A program made the translations under genes and the position numbers. Shown one piece after another: positions 35,254 through 48,600 of a stretch of 64,000 nucleotides of DNA. The notes under the pieces were generated by a model. That model was not told the origin of the DNA. It searched no databases and worked only from the letters and a program-made list of their open reading frames with translations. Positions within the stretch are counted from its first letter, which is position 1. Each line of letters begins with the position of its first letter. Source of the DNA: Sthenelais limicola (taxonomy: Eukaryota > Annelida > Polychaeta > Phyllodocida > Sigalionidae). The DNA lies in the NCBI GenBank assembly GCA_942159475.1, contig OW804102.1, positions 21,332,684 to 21,396,683 of the forward strand, written 5' to 3'.

Positions 35254-36041
35254 TTTACAATCAATTACCAAGTAAAACTATTACACTAATCAAAATGTGA
35301 CCTAAGGTCTACTTCATGCCCTTCCCCAAACAAACGAGTGTCTCTAGTCGTTCCCATAACACATGACCATTGTGCAAGCCATGTCGAATAGGATTGCATA
35401 ACTCGTACAAGTATACATATCAAATATATCCAGAAATTTTACAGTTCACATGCACCCCCCACATATGGTTCAGGACACCAAGAAATGTACAACCCGAAAT
35501 CTACGTATCTTAAGGATTGTCAACAGATTCTGTAAATTACAGGCCTTTTGTTTGTAGATGCGCACACCTTAATGCGACCTGAGAGAGGAGCCATTTTTAG
35601 AGCTCAGTCATAATATGAACATTTTGTTTAATTGCCTTAAACGCTTTCTGAATATAATGTAACTCTTCTTATAGACCAGTTATAAACACACCAGCTTTTA
35701 GTCTATACCTGTGTCAAACGATTATTGGAAATAAGGCAGTGATAATAAGTGTAATATTTCTTTAAATAATCGCTCGCACATCAAATTTGAGAGAAGCTAC
35801 GTTTTTATCCTTTGCACTTTATACAAGTAAATGCTGGAACTCATCTTATAATAAATCACGATATTTGAATAAGGATCAGAGGTATGAACCAGTTGTGATG
35901 TTAGTATACTACCCAAGGTGTTAGTGGAAGACGACATGAACTAAATAGTCTGGTAAAACAAAATACAAGAATAACATAAACAACGATATAAATATTTTGC
36001 AAATGCACCGTTGTACATTCCCTGGCGGACTTACCCATAAA

Positions 36042-36150
36042 GGGCCTAGTCCACTAAGCCGATTCTCAGGCGATTCTCACAGAATTTAGTGTAAAAGAGT
36101 CCCCTGCGGCGCAAAATCGCATGAGAATCGGCTTAGTGGATTAGAGCCTT
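36042..36150. mobile_element. ~109-bp palindromic MITE, copy 3
   Basis: Begins GGGCCTAGTCCACTAAGCC and ends GGCTTAGTGGATTAGAGCC. The internal GCGGCGCAAAATCGC core is intact. It lies about 300 bp beyond the stop codon of the transporter gene, so it may be within that gene's 3' untranslated or flanking DNA. Confidence 0.8.
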
Positions 36151-36447
36151 TCTCCAATGGATTTATAGTATCTGCGATTGAGAAAAGTTCCCTATGACAC
36201 ATTGATAGCACAATACTGCATTAACCCCTACACACAAACATGGCAAACCCTTATCTTGTCATCCAGAGTACAAACAAGAATAACGCAATTAATATAGCAT
36301 ACATTCTGTGAAATCAATCAAAACATTTTCTTTTTAGATTCTCTGAAGATTGAGTTCAAGTGTGGGTTTTTTTATATATAAAAATAATACATAATAAGCT
36401 ACATTGATAATATTTATGCATGTATTTACTAGATTACAATGTATGCA

Positions 36448-36626
36448 CTATGTGATGGTGTCCTTGGCATCTATGGAGAAGTCCATCTCTAGGTCATCGC
36501 GACCATGGCGTTGTTCATACTTGCCCACTCGTCTCATGAGCAGGCTAATTATACCCGAGATGAGGAATGCGGCCCCAGCCACCAGGAACGGTAATCGGTA
36601 GGACTTTGTGTAGTCATACAGCGTTC
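36448..36626 (-). CDS. SLC16-like gene, last coding exon
   Basis: Minus-strand acceptor AATTACAG immediately before base 36626; TAG stop at 36448-36450. It encodes the last helix (LPFLVAGAAFLISGIISLL), followed by a charged cytosolic tail ending DAKDTIT. The helix followed by basic residues (MRRVGKYEQRHGR) is typical of the transporter C-terminus. Confidence 0.85.
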
Positions 36627-39600
36627 CTGTAATTTGTCAAGGTGAAATGTGGCTGTTAATTTGGATTATCGTATGCACAAACAAACAGTTATTATCATAT
36701 TTGCTTATATCGCTGACTGATTTAGAGACACTTCTAAAACATAGGAGAATACCAGTAAATATTTAGAGATATCACTAGATTTGTAGATTATGGTGTGCAC
36801 AGACAGATATATGGGATGTTGGGGCATTTATTCAATAGTTATATTACTGATTATATAGAGATATGTCTGATCTAAATATTTTCTGATAACCATAAAATAT
36901 ATGAAGTGATAGCGCTAATTGCGCTAAACATTTAATGTTCAGTGATATCAGTACATTCTACAAAGATATTTCTAAATGGTATAATGGTTTTAACTTGAGT
37001 TTTGTCGATGATATAATGGTAGTTTGCTTCAAGGTTCACAATAGGGTAGTGGTGATTCCAACGTTTCGACTGTCATGTATTCATCAGGGAATTAAATTCA
37101 ATTCTCTCAAAGATATTTCTAAATGATTTAATGATAACGCTAAATAATTGACGGAGATCACTAAATGGTTAGCTAGTCTCCACTTATTTAGAAATATCTT
37201 TGAGAGAATTAAATATAACCTTTATTTCTGGTGGCAATATATCCTTAATCCTTTTAACAATATTTGTAAGAATTATTCAGAAATAAACCTAATGCCTACC
37301 TGTAATGGGTGAACCAATTGTGAAAGCAATACCTTGGAACATAGCCATGAGTCCAAAAGCATTGGTGAGTCTATCTAGTCCTAGCAGTTCCACCAGTATT
37401 ATTGGTCTTAAAGACGTCCATGCACCTGCAGATAACAATAATGAATCATTTTATTGTTAGTATTAATTCTTTGTATTCATTTGTGGGACAAAGTCAATTT
37501 TCATATTTAATACACATTTCCTTATATTTCAGTGACTGTCCACATTGGCACAATGTCTGAGTAGTATTATTGGCACAATGTATGATCATTGGCAAAAAGT
37601 CATAGTTTATTCTTCAATAGCTTAAGTCCGTTTCTGCACAGTTCAGGTCAGTCCAACCCGAAATAACAATATTCAACACCAACATCGCAAGTATACAAAT
37701 GATTATGTCACTACAAATGTCGGGTGTGCTGTTTACTATGAATTGAAGTATTTGATTTGATTTGGAAAGTATGAAGTACACAGTGATACAACTACTATTT
37801 TCCAAGGAATCTGTTTACGGGGTAGAACTAGGAGATATATAACGTATAGCAGTATATTTAATGTATATACATGTGTACATTAATAATAATCTAGAATACA
37901 TACCCATACATAGACCAAAGATGGCTGCCTCAAATGCTAATCCAGCGTAAACCTTTGTAAAAGGTATGGCAAATGTGATCGCTGAACCAAGCAGTAGAGA
38001 GGCGGCATTCACCCAAATAGGATCCACTCCGGGTCGATCTGTAGAGAGATGATTGCAATGGTTGCATTATTCCTCATGGCCTTATAAATACGGGTTCCAT
38101 ACATGGATCAGGGGGTAAATAAATGTACAATTGTTTTTTTCCAACCTGTTTTATTCACATATAATCGTACTTAAAATGTTTAAAATTGTAAGAGCCCAGA
38201 TGGCAGGGGAAAAAATAAAGGCTGTTGCAAAAACAAAAAAGGCTAACGATTATACGTATTTGGCATATCTAGATATATTTGACCAGTATTGTTTTGATAC
38301 TCATGCTCTGTTTATGTTGAACTGTTTGAGAACTTTATTTCTTATTTTTCTAAGTGAATAAGGGAAGGTGAATTGTACATTTTTACACAACTACACCCAA
38401 ATATATCATATCAACATGCAGTCCGAAATATATATGGAAATACACTCCTGTGAACGCACTGTAATCTTGCGACATAAAAGATAGCGTAAACATTCCTTTA
38501 CTATTAGATTAGGATATACAGCCCCATGAATACAGGTATTCTAAAAAAAATGAATTCCAACGTTACATACCTGATACATATCCGGCCACTAAGCGGCCGA
38601 CGATATTACTAACGCCTATGATGGAGACCAGTAGTGCCGCCTGTGGTTTGGCAATGCCACTAATGACTGCATAGTCAGGGAATATGGAGAGTACGGAGCT
38701 ATGGGCTGAAATAGACGAAACAAGTGTTACCAGTGGACAATATGATTGAAGAAATAAAGGGAAATACAATGTTACAAGTGGAAAATATAATTGATGAAAT
38801 GATAAAGGATTAATAATGGCTGACATTGAGTAGCTGCTGTTGGATTGTTTGGTGCATAAGCCTGTCACGTCTAAAGGAAGAAAAGGCCACATACTAATAA
38901 ACTTATGGTACTCATTCTATGTGGGCAAGGGAAATGTAGAACTTGTTTTCCGGCAAGGGAAATGTAGAACTTGTTTTCCGGCAAGGGAAATGTAGAACTT
39001 GTTTTCCGGCAGAGTGATACCCCGCCTCCAAACTCGTTCTACATTTCCCGCCCGCTCCTAACTCGGTTCCATAAGTGGTTAATATGATTTAAGACATCTT
39101 GAGTTGAAAAGTCAAGATTAATTATCCTTTAATACATGCATACAGAATAATTGTGGAATTGCCCCCTTTCAAAGGTATTATATAATAGAACAAACTACCA
39201 CTTGATGTTTTAGCTCAGCGAAGGATATGTGGCTTACGAGAACTACTTGAAAGAATCCACTGTAATAAGGAGTTAGGATGGGAAATCACCTCGGACCCGT
39301 TGCATAAAAGGTCGTTTTATAGTATGTTCCTTCCTTAGCTGCTTTTCCTTGCTAAGCAGTTGGTAAGGAATTTTAGGGAAGGAATTTGTCATAGAGACAG
39401 AGCTATTTCTCAGTCCTACAGAAGGAAATCTCCGACCTAAGCAACTGGTCCCAGACATGGTTGCAATTAAAAAATTATTTCTAACTTTCATTCAATTAAC
39501 TTCATTCAACTTTAAATTGACGATTTATATGCTCTCTGTTGGTTGTAAAAGTCTGTTGAATAGATGAAATGAACGTGTGAACTTGTGAAATCCTGGATAT

Positions 39601-42600
39601 AATCTTATAATATCATTGAAAAATTAAATCACTGTTATAATATTAGATATATAGTCTTAATCTTGGGAAAAGTGATAAGTGTCTTCTAGTATACACTCGG
39701 AGATCTCATTGTCTAGGATTTTCATTTTCGCATGTGTAAATGTTGAGAGGTAAATATTTCATTACACCATTTATTTGTGTATGGATGAGGACGCAAAGTT
39801 CGCCACACATGGGCAAGTTTCTTCGACGAAGCGTGATGAATACCAAGTAACCTTAAGTCTGATTAGCTCCATGACATAAACAACAACCCAATAAATAATG
39901 GTAAATCATCTGCCTTTTCTCTCTTTATCCTCTTCTCCCTTTCCCTATCCCGCTCCCATCCCCCTCCCCTCTCCTTCTGCTTCTTTCATTCTCTCTCTTC
40001 CTCTCTCTTCCTCTCTCTTCCTCTCCCCGTCTCATTTCCCCCAATGTTATTCCCGCCTTTTACTCTCTCCCTCCCCTGTTCTCTCTCTATCCTCCTCCCC
40101 CTCTCCCTCTCCGATCCTCCACTCTCTCTCACTCGCTCTCCCTCCCCTATTCTTTTCTCTCCTCCCCCCCTCTGCTCTCTCTCCCTCCCCCTCTGCTCTC
40201 TCCCTCTCCCATCTTCTATCTCCCTCCCTCCTTCTCTCTCTCCCTTCCCCACCTCCCTCTAATCTCCCTCATGGGACGGCAAAAACATGACGTCATAACG
40301 TTTTCATTGACGTGACGGTCATGTGATGGGTCATGTGCTCTTCAATTTTGACATTTGTCCATATAGTCCAGTAGAAATAGGGTTCAACCTAGAACAAATT
40401 GCAATAGAAGGTTTTTCAATGGTTTTGGGTACTTTGAGGCCTCCTTATTAACATACTAAAAGTCTACAAAAATCAAGATGGCGGAACATTCCAAAATCGA
40501 AGGTCAAAGGTCAAGGTCACCAAATCATTTTTTTAAAACCTTTTGAGCCATAAGTTTTGATTCATTGAAGATAGAATTTTCATTTTTTGCACACATATAA
40601 CCTGTAATGGACCCTTCATTCTAAAACAGTCATTTGACCTCTGACCCCAAGGTCAAGGTCATTTAAGGTCATCAAAAGATGAAAAATTGGGCTTTTTCAG
40701 GGAATTGGACTCATGAAAGTTTCCACTTTTGACAGGATATGACTCAAACTCATTCACAACATAATGTATATGAAAGCAAGTGAAATTATGAGCCCTGCAG
40801 TCAATTTTAAGTGCCCTGCCTCAAGTATTGACCTAACAACAGCCTAACGAATGTGGTAACAATAAAACAACAATAGTTGGGATTTTGACCTTATTAGGCA
40901 TTGAGCTCCAGATGAGCACCACACTATTTTGTATGTTTTGATCCATATCTCTGGATTTATTATGAATACTATTTCCATTTTTGGCACAAATAAGACCTAT
41001 GATAGGAGCTTCATTTTAAAATAGTCATTCAACCTCTGACCCAAAGGTCAAGGTCATCCAAGGTCACCAAATTATGAAAAATGAGGCTTTTTTAAGGAGT
41101 ATATCTTATGAAAGTTCTGTAGTCAATACAGTTGTTCTTGTATGATTGGTATAGTATGAAGCTGTTTGCGATTTATAGGTACATGGGGTATTGCCACCAG
41201 TGTGTATTTTGAGAAATTCAAGATGGCTGCCAAGATGGCTGCCATAACCAACTGATATTCAAAACTTGACTTTTGCTTATTCAAATCTTTGATGTTGTAC
41301 CAATTTTTTATGGTTTGAGGGGTCAAGGAATCCAATGAAGCTATTTCCAATAGTCTGCGACCAGTTGCCATAGAGATAAGGTTACCATGGTAACCAAACA
41401 TTTATCAGACATCTTTTTATTAATAGAAAAATAGAGGGAATAATGTGGGTCATGGAGTACCAGAGAGGGTATAATGGGGGCCATTCAGCAAAATAGAGGG
41501 AATAATGTGGGTCATGGAGTACCAAAGAGGGTGTAATGGGGGTCATTCAGCAACATAGAGGGTATAATGGGGGCTTATTCAGCAACATAGAGGGTATAAT
41601 GGGGGTCATGGAGTACCAGAGAGGGTGTAATGGGGGGCCATTCAGCAAAAAAGAGGGAATGATGTAGGTCATGGAGTACCAAAGAGGGTATAATGGGGGT
41701 CATTCAGCAACATAGGGGTATAATGGGGGTCATGCAGCAACATGGAGGGTATAATGGGGGTCATGGAGTACCAGAGAGGGTGTAATGGGGGGCCATTCAG
41801 CAAAATAGAGGGAATGATGTAGGTCATGGAGTACCAAAGAGGGTGTAATGGGGGTCATTCAGCAACATAGAGGGTATAATGGGGGTCATGCAGCAACATG
41901 GAGGGTATAATGGGGGTCATGGAGTACCAGAGAGGGTGTAATGGGGGGCCATTCAGCAAAATAGAGGGAAGAATGTGGGTCATGGAGTACCAAAGAGGGT
42001 GTAATGGGGGTCATTCAGCAACATAGAGGGTATAATGGGGGTCATTCAGCAACATAGAGGGTATAATGGGGGTCATTCAGCAACATAGAGGGAATAATGG
42101 GGTCATTCAGCAACATAGAGGGTATAATGGGGGTCATTCAGCAACATAGAGGATATAATGGGGGTCATTCAGCAACATAGAGGGTATAATAAGGGTCATG
42201 GAGTGACACAGAGGCTATAATGGGGGTCATTCAGCAACATAGAAGGAATAATGTGGGTTATTGAGTAACAAAGAGGGTATAATGGGGGGCCATTCAGCAA
42301 AATTGAGAGAATAATGTGGGTCATGGACTAACATAGAGTATAATGGGGGCTTATTCAGCAAAATAGAGGGAATAATGTAGGTCATTGAATAGCAGAGAGG
42401 GTGTAATGGGGGTCATTCAGCAACAAAGACGGTATAATGGGGGTCATTCAGCAACATAGACGGTATAATGGGGGTCATTCAGCAACGCAACATAGAGGGA
42501 ATAATGGGGGTCATTCAGCAACATAGAGGGTATAATGTGGGTCATGGAGTACCAGAGAGGGTGTAATGGGGGGGCATTCAGCAAAATAGAGGGAATGATG

Positions 42601-45600
42601 TAGGTCATGGGGTACCAAAGAGGCTGTAATGGGGGTCATTCAGCAACATAGAGGGTATAATGGGGGTCATTCAGCAACATAGAGGGTATAATGGGGTCAT
42701 TCAGCAACATAGAGGGAATAATGGGGGTCATTCAGCAACATAGAGGGTACAATGGGGGTCATTCAGCAACGCAACATAGAGGGTATAATGGGGGTAATGC
42801 AGCAACATAGAGGGTATAATGTAGGTCATGGAGTACCAGAGAGGCTGTAATGGGGGTCATTCAGCAACATAGAGGATATAATGGGGGCTTATTCAGCAAA
42901 ATAGAGGGAATAATGTGGGTCATGGAGTACCAAAGAGGGTGTAATGGGGGTCATTTAGCAACATAGAGGGTATAATGGGGGCTTATTCAGCAACATAGAG
43001 GGTATAATGGGGGTCATGGAGTACCAGAGAGGGTGTAATGGGGGTCATTCAGCAACATAGACGGTATAATGGGGGTCATTCAGCAACATAGACGGTATAA
43101 TGGGGGTCATTCAGCAACATAGAGCGTATAATGGGGGTCATTCAGCAACATAGAGGGTATAATGGGGGTCATTCAGCAACATAGACGGTATAATGGGGGT
43201 CATTCAGCAACATAGAGGGTATAATGGGGGCCATTCACCAACATAGAGGGTATATTGGGGGCTTATTCAGCAAAATAGAGGGAATAATTTGGGTCATGGA
43301 GTACCAGAGAGGGTATAATGGGGGCCATTCAGCAAAATAGAGGGAATAATGTGGGTCATGGAGTACCAAAGAGGGTGTAATGGGGGTCATTCAGCAACAT
43401 AGAGGGTATAATGGGGGTCATGCAGCAACATGGAGGGTATAATGGGGGTCATGGAGTACCAGAGAGGGTGTAATGGGGGGCCATTCAGCAAAATAGAGGG
43501 AATGATGTAGGTCATGGGGTACCAAAGAGGGTGTAATGGGGGTCATTCAGCAACATAGAGGGTATAATGGGGGTCATTCAGCAACATAGAGGGTATAATG
43601 GGGGTCATTCAGCAACATAGAGGGAATAATGGGGGTCATTCAGCAACATAGAGGGTACAATGGGGGTCATTCAGCAATGCAACATAGAGGGTATAATGGG
43701 GGTAATTCAGCAACATAGAGGGTATAATGTGGGTCATGGAGTACCAGAGAGGGTGTAATGGGGGTCATTCAGCAACATAGAGGGTATAATGGGGGCTTAT
43801 TCAGCAAAATAGAGGGAATAATTTGGGTCATGGAGTACCAGAGAGGGTATAATGGGGGCCATTCAGCAAAATAGAGGGAATAATGTGGGTCATGGAGTAC
43901 CAAAGAGGGTGTAATGGGGGTCATTCAGCAACATAGAGGGTATAATGGGGGTCATGCAGCAACATGGAGGGTATAATGGGGGTCATGGAGTACCAGAGAG
44001 GGTGTAATGGGGGGCCATTCAGCAAAATAGAGGGAATGATGTAGGTCATGGGGTACCAAAGAGGGTGTAATGGGGGTCATTCAGCAACATAGAGGGTATA
44101 ATGGGGGTCATTCAGCAACATAGAGGGTATAATGGGGGTCATTCAGCAACATAGAGGGAATAATGGGGGTCATTCAGCAACATAGAGGGTACAATGGGGG
44201 TCATTCAGCAATGCAACATAGAGGGTATAATGGGGGTAATTCAGCAACATAGAGGGTATAATGTGGGTCATGGAGTACCAGAGAGGGTGTAATGGGGGTC
44301 ATTCAGCAACATAGAGGGTATAATGGGGGCTTATTCAGCAAAATAGAGGGAATAATGTGGGTCATGGAGTACCAGAGAGGGTGGAATGGGGGGCCATTCA
44401 GCAAAATAGAGGGAATGATGTAGGTCATGGAGTACCAAAGAGGGTGTAATGGGGGTCATTCAGCAACATAGAGGGTATAATGGGGGTCATGCAGCAACAT
44501 GGAGGGTATAATGGGGGTCATGGAGTACCAGAGAGGGTGTAATGGGGGGCCATTCAGCAAAATAGAGGGAATAATGTGGGTCATGGAGTACCAAAGAGGG
44601 TGTAATGGGGGTCATTCAGCAACATAGAGGGTATAATGGGGGCTTATTCAGCAACATATAGGGAATAATGTGGGTCATGGAGTACCAGAGAGGGTCTAAT
44701 GGGGGTCATTCAGCAAAATAGAGGTAAAAATGTGGGTCATGGAGTACCAGAGAGGGTGTAATGGGGGTCATTTAACAAAATAGAGGTAATAATGTGGGTT
44801 TTGAGTACCAGAGAGGGTATAAGGGGGGTCATTCAGCAACATAGAGGGAATAATGTGGGTTATTGAGTAACAAAGAGGGTATAATGGGGGGCCATTCAGC
44901 AAAATTGAGAGAATAATGTGGGTCATGGACTAACATAGAGAGTATAATGGGGGCTTATTCAGCAAAATAGAGGGAATAATGTAGGTCATGGAATAGCAGA
45001 GAGGGTGTAATGGGGGTCATTCAGCAACATTGAGGGAATAATGTGGGTCATGGAGTGACACAGAGGATATAATGTGGTTCATGGAATAATATAGAGTGTG
45101 TAAGTGGTATAACTTAATGTTACACAGCTCAGGGGGGGGGGGCAGTCTAAATTCTGAGGCAAAAAGGCTTTACATAATATATGGATGGTCTTTAATGTCA
45201 ATCATGGAGTAACACAGCAGGTGTAATTAGGGGTCATTCATCAAGATAGAGGGTGTAATGTGGATCATGGAGTAATATAGAGTGGGTAATATGGGTTATT
45301 CATATATCTAATAGGCCGATGGAGATGTCAAATCATCGAGTCAAATCGCACTTAACCCCTTCAGGGTTTCGTGCGATTTGACCCGCCGTCAAGATTGATT
45401 TGACATCGAACAGAGGGCTATTAGATATTTTATTACATACTGATTTGTATATTTATCTGTTATAAATGTTCCGATTAGTGCTGTATGTCTTGCCAAATTA
45501 TTGCAACTTTGCTTGAAAACTTCCGAAACGTGCAAGGCAGCGCTACACAGCAGAGCGAAACGTCACCAAGTGCACAACATTGGCAAACCAATGAAATTGC

Positions 45601-48600
45601 GTCTTATGGGTCACATGTTCATGTCCCGCTCAAATAGCACATAAGTGCTATTTGACATTTCAAATAGCACCCCCGAATAGCACCCTTGAAATTGCACAGG
45701 TATGTAATAAAGCAACATAGAGATCATGGTGTGGTAATGCAGCAATGATGTGGCATAATGGATGTCATGCAGCAACATAGAGGGTGTAATCAGGGATTAT
45801 TTATCTGATATTAGATGGAACCTGTATGGGACTTGGGGCTGAGACAATGACAAAGGGAGGGTAGAATAGGGTGCCTCAGTAAGATGCAGGGTATAAAGGT
45901 GATACATCAGCAAGACAGAGGGCATAACAGAGATACATCAGCAAGTCAGAGGGTATAATGGTGATACTTCAGCAAGACAGAGGGTATGATAGAGATACAT
46001 CAGCAAGACAGAGGGTATGACAGAGGTACTTCAGCAAGTCAGAGGGTATAATGGAGATACTTCAGCAAGACAGAGGGTATAACAGAGGTACTTCAGCAAG
46101 TCAGAGGGTATAACAGAGATACATCAGCAAGTCAGAGTGTATAATGGTGATACTTCAGCAAGTCAGAGGGTATAATGGAGATACATCAGCGAGGCAGAGG
46201 GTATAATGGAGATACTTCAGCAAGTCAGAGGGTATAATGGAGATACATCAGCAAGGCAGAGTGTATAATGGTGATACTTCAGCAAGTCAGAGGGTATAAT
46301 GGAGATACATCAGCAAGGCAGAGGGTATAATGGAGATACTTCAGCAGAATGAAGGCTAAACTGGGGGTGCTTCTGCAACATGGAGGGTAGAATGGGGGGG
46401 GGTGATGGTGCTTCAGCAGAATTGAGGGTATAATGGTGATACTTCAGCAAGTCCGAGGGTATAATGGAGATATATCAGCATGTCAGAGGGTATAATGGAG
46501 ATTATTCAGCAGAATGAAGGGTAGAATGGGGATTCTTCAGCAAATTGGAGTGTTGAATGGGGGTGCTTCAGCAAGACAGAGGATATAATGGTGATACTTC
46601 AGCATTCAGACATACTTCAGCAAGTCTGAGGGTATTACAGAGATACTTCAGCAGTTCCGGGGGTATAATGGAGATATATCAGCATGTCAGAAGGTATAAC
46701 AGAGATACTTCAGCAGAATGAAGGGTAAAATGGGGATGCTTCAGCTAGTCAGAGGGTATAACAGAGGTACTTAAGCAATTCAGAGGGTATAACACAGATA
46801 CTTCAGCAAGACAGGGCATAATGGAGATACATCAGCAAGACAGGGCATAACGGAGATACATCAGCAAGACAGAGGGTATAACAGAGGTACTTCAGCGAGA
46901 CAGAGGGTATAATGGTGATACTTCAGCAAGTCAGAGGGTATAACAGAGATACTTCAGCAAGACAGAGGGTATAACAGAGATACTTCAGCAAGTCAGAGGG
47001 TAGAATGGAGATACTTCAGCAAGACAGAGGGTATAAGAGAGGTACTTCAGCAAGACAGAGGGTATAACAGAGATAATTCAGCAAGACAGAGGGTATAATA
47101 CAGATACTTCAGCAAGACAGAGGGCATAATACAGATACTTCAGCAAGACAGAGGGTATAATGGAGATACTTCAGCAAGACAGAGAGTATAAGAGAGGTAC
47201 TTCAGCAACACTATACCCTCTAACTTGCTGAAGTATCACCATTATACTCTCTGTCTTGCTGAGGTATCACAATTATACCCTCTGACTTTCTGAAGTATCA
47301 CCTTTATACCCTCTTGTCTTGCTGAAGTATCCCCATTATACCCTCTTGTCTTGCTGAAGTATCCCCATTATACCCTCCTGTCTTGCTAAAGTATCCCCAT
47401 TATACCCTCCTGTCTTGCTGAACTATCACCGTTATACCCTCTGACTTGCTGAAGTATCCCCATTATACCCTCTTGTCTTGCTGAAGTATCCCCATTATAC
47501 CCTCTTGTCTTCCTGAAGTATCACCGTTATACCCTCCTGTCTTCCTGAAGTATCCCCATCATACCCTCTCACTTGCTGAAGTATCTCCATCTGGACCCTA
47601 ACGTCTGAGGACAGGTGGGCCCAAACATCTGAAATAATTACTGAAAATATGCGAAAGTGGGCCCTAGCGTCCAAGGTTTGGGCCATAACATGTGAAGGTG
47701 GGTTGGAAATCTGAAAATAAGTGAAAGTGGGCCCTATTGTTGTTTGGCCCTACCGTTGTTGGGCCCGAATGTCCATACACCTTGTCCAGTACTTACAATC
47801 AGGGGTTTATGGCAACAAATTAAATATCATATTTATTTATTTTCAGAATGGGATTATAGTTTTTATTTTGACTATTTTCAGCCTATTTCGTCCTATCTAC
47901 GCAAATTATGTGAAATCTGATTGGATGAAAGGGAATCAGATTGACATAAGGGATGATGCTCTTTAAAATTGCAATGGTAACCATGGGAATATCTCGTTGC
48001 TAAGCAACCAAGGCAGATAAAATATTTTCAATGACCTCATTGGATTCCTTGGGGTCGATTTAGGGGGGGTAGGGGTTATCAAATCAAATGTATCTATAAG
48101 ACCTATGGATATATAGGCTGATTTCCTGTCAGCCAATCAGATTTCACCTTATTTGCATAAATAGGGGGAAAATGGCAATAATAGGTGAAAATAGAAAATG
48201 GCAGCCTACCACATTTTTTTCAGCATCCTTCAGAACACCCATAAGAATTAAGAAATTTAAATAAATGTTGAGATCAAAAAAGGTTGCCAGACAGTTCTGC
48301 ACTATCATATGCTTTTGAGTTAATAAAATACCCAATGAGGCCAAAATCCTACTCTATATTTTCTTAGATACCACATTTTGTTAGGCTGTTGTAATGTCAG
48401 TTTTTCAAGTAGGCCTCTGTAAATTGGCTTTTGGGTTCAGAATTTCACTGGCTTTCATGTGTACATTATATTTTGAATGAATTTAAGTAAAATCCTTTCA
48501 ATGGGGGAAACTTTCATAAGTCATATTCCCTCAAAGGCTTCATTTTTAATGGTTTGGTGACCTTCAATGACCTTGACCTTGGGGTCAGAGGTCAAATAAC

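Larger units (their letters stand above)
26313..36447. other. Intergenic region between two convergent genes
   Basis: No gene could be supported. An ATTAAA at 26995-27000 and an AATAAA at 28631-28636 are weak polyadenylation candidates for the upstream gene. A short poly-C run lies near 29452-29469. Repeat content includes a GGCCTGTTGCA-type element (about 31545-31768), a dispersed repeat at about 33600-33800 shared with 49.66-49.80 and 58.76-58.99 kb, and a cluster of palindromic MITEs at 34351-36150. Minus-strand open stretches between 27.2 and 28.6 kb are broken and unrecognised. Confidence 0.6.

Noticed and set aside
41428..47585. Regular 31-bp repeats resembling a CRISPR array
   Set aside because: Repeats are head-to-tail with no unique spacers, there are no cas genes, and the surrounding genes are animal genes with introns; this is satellite DNA.
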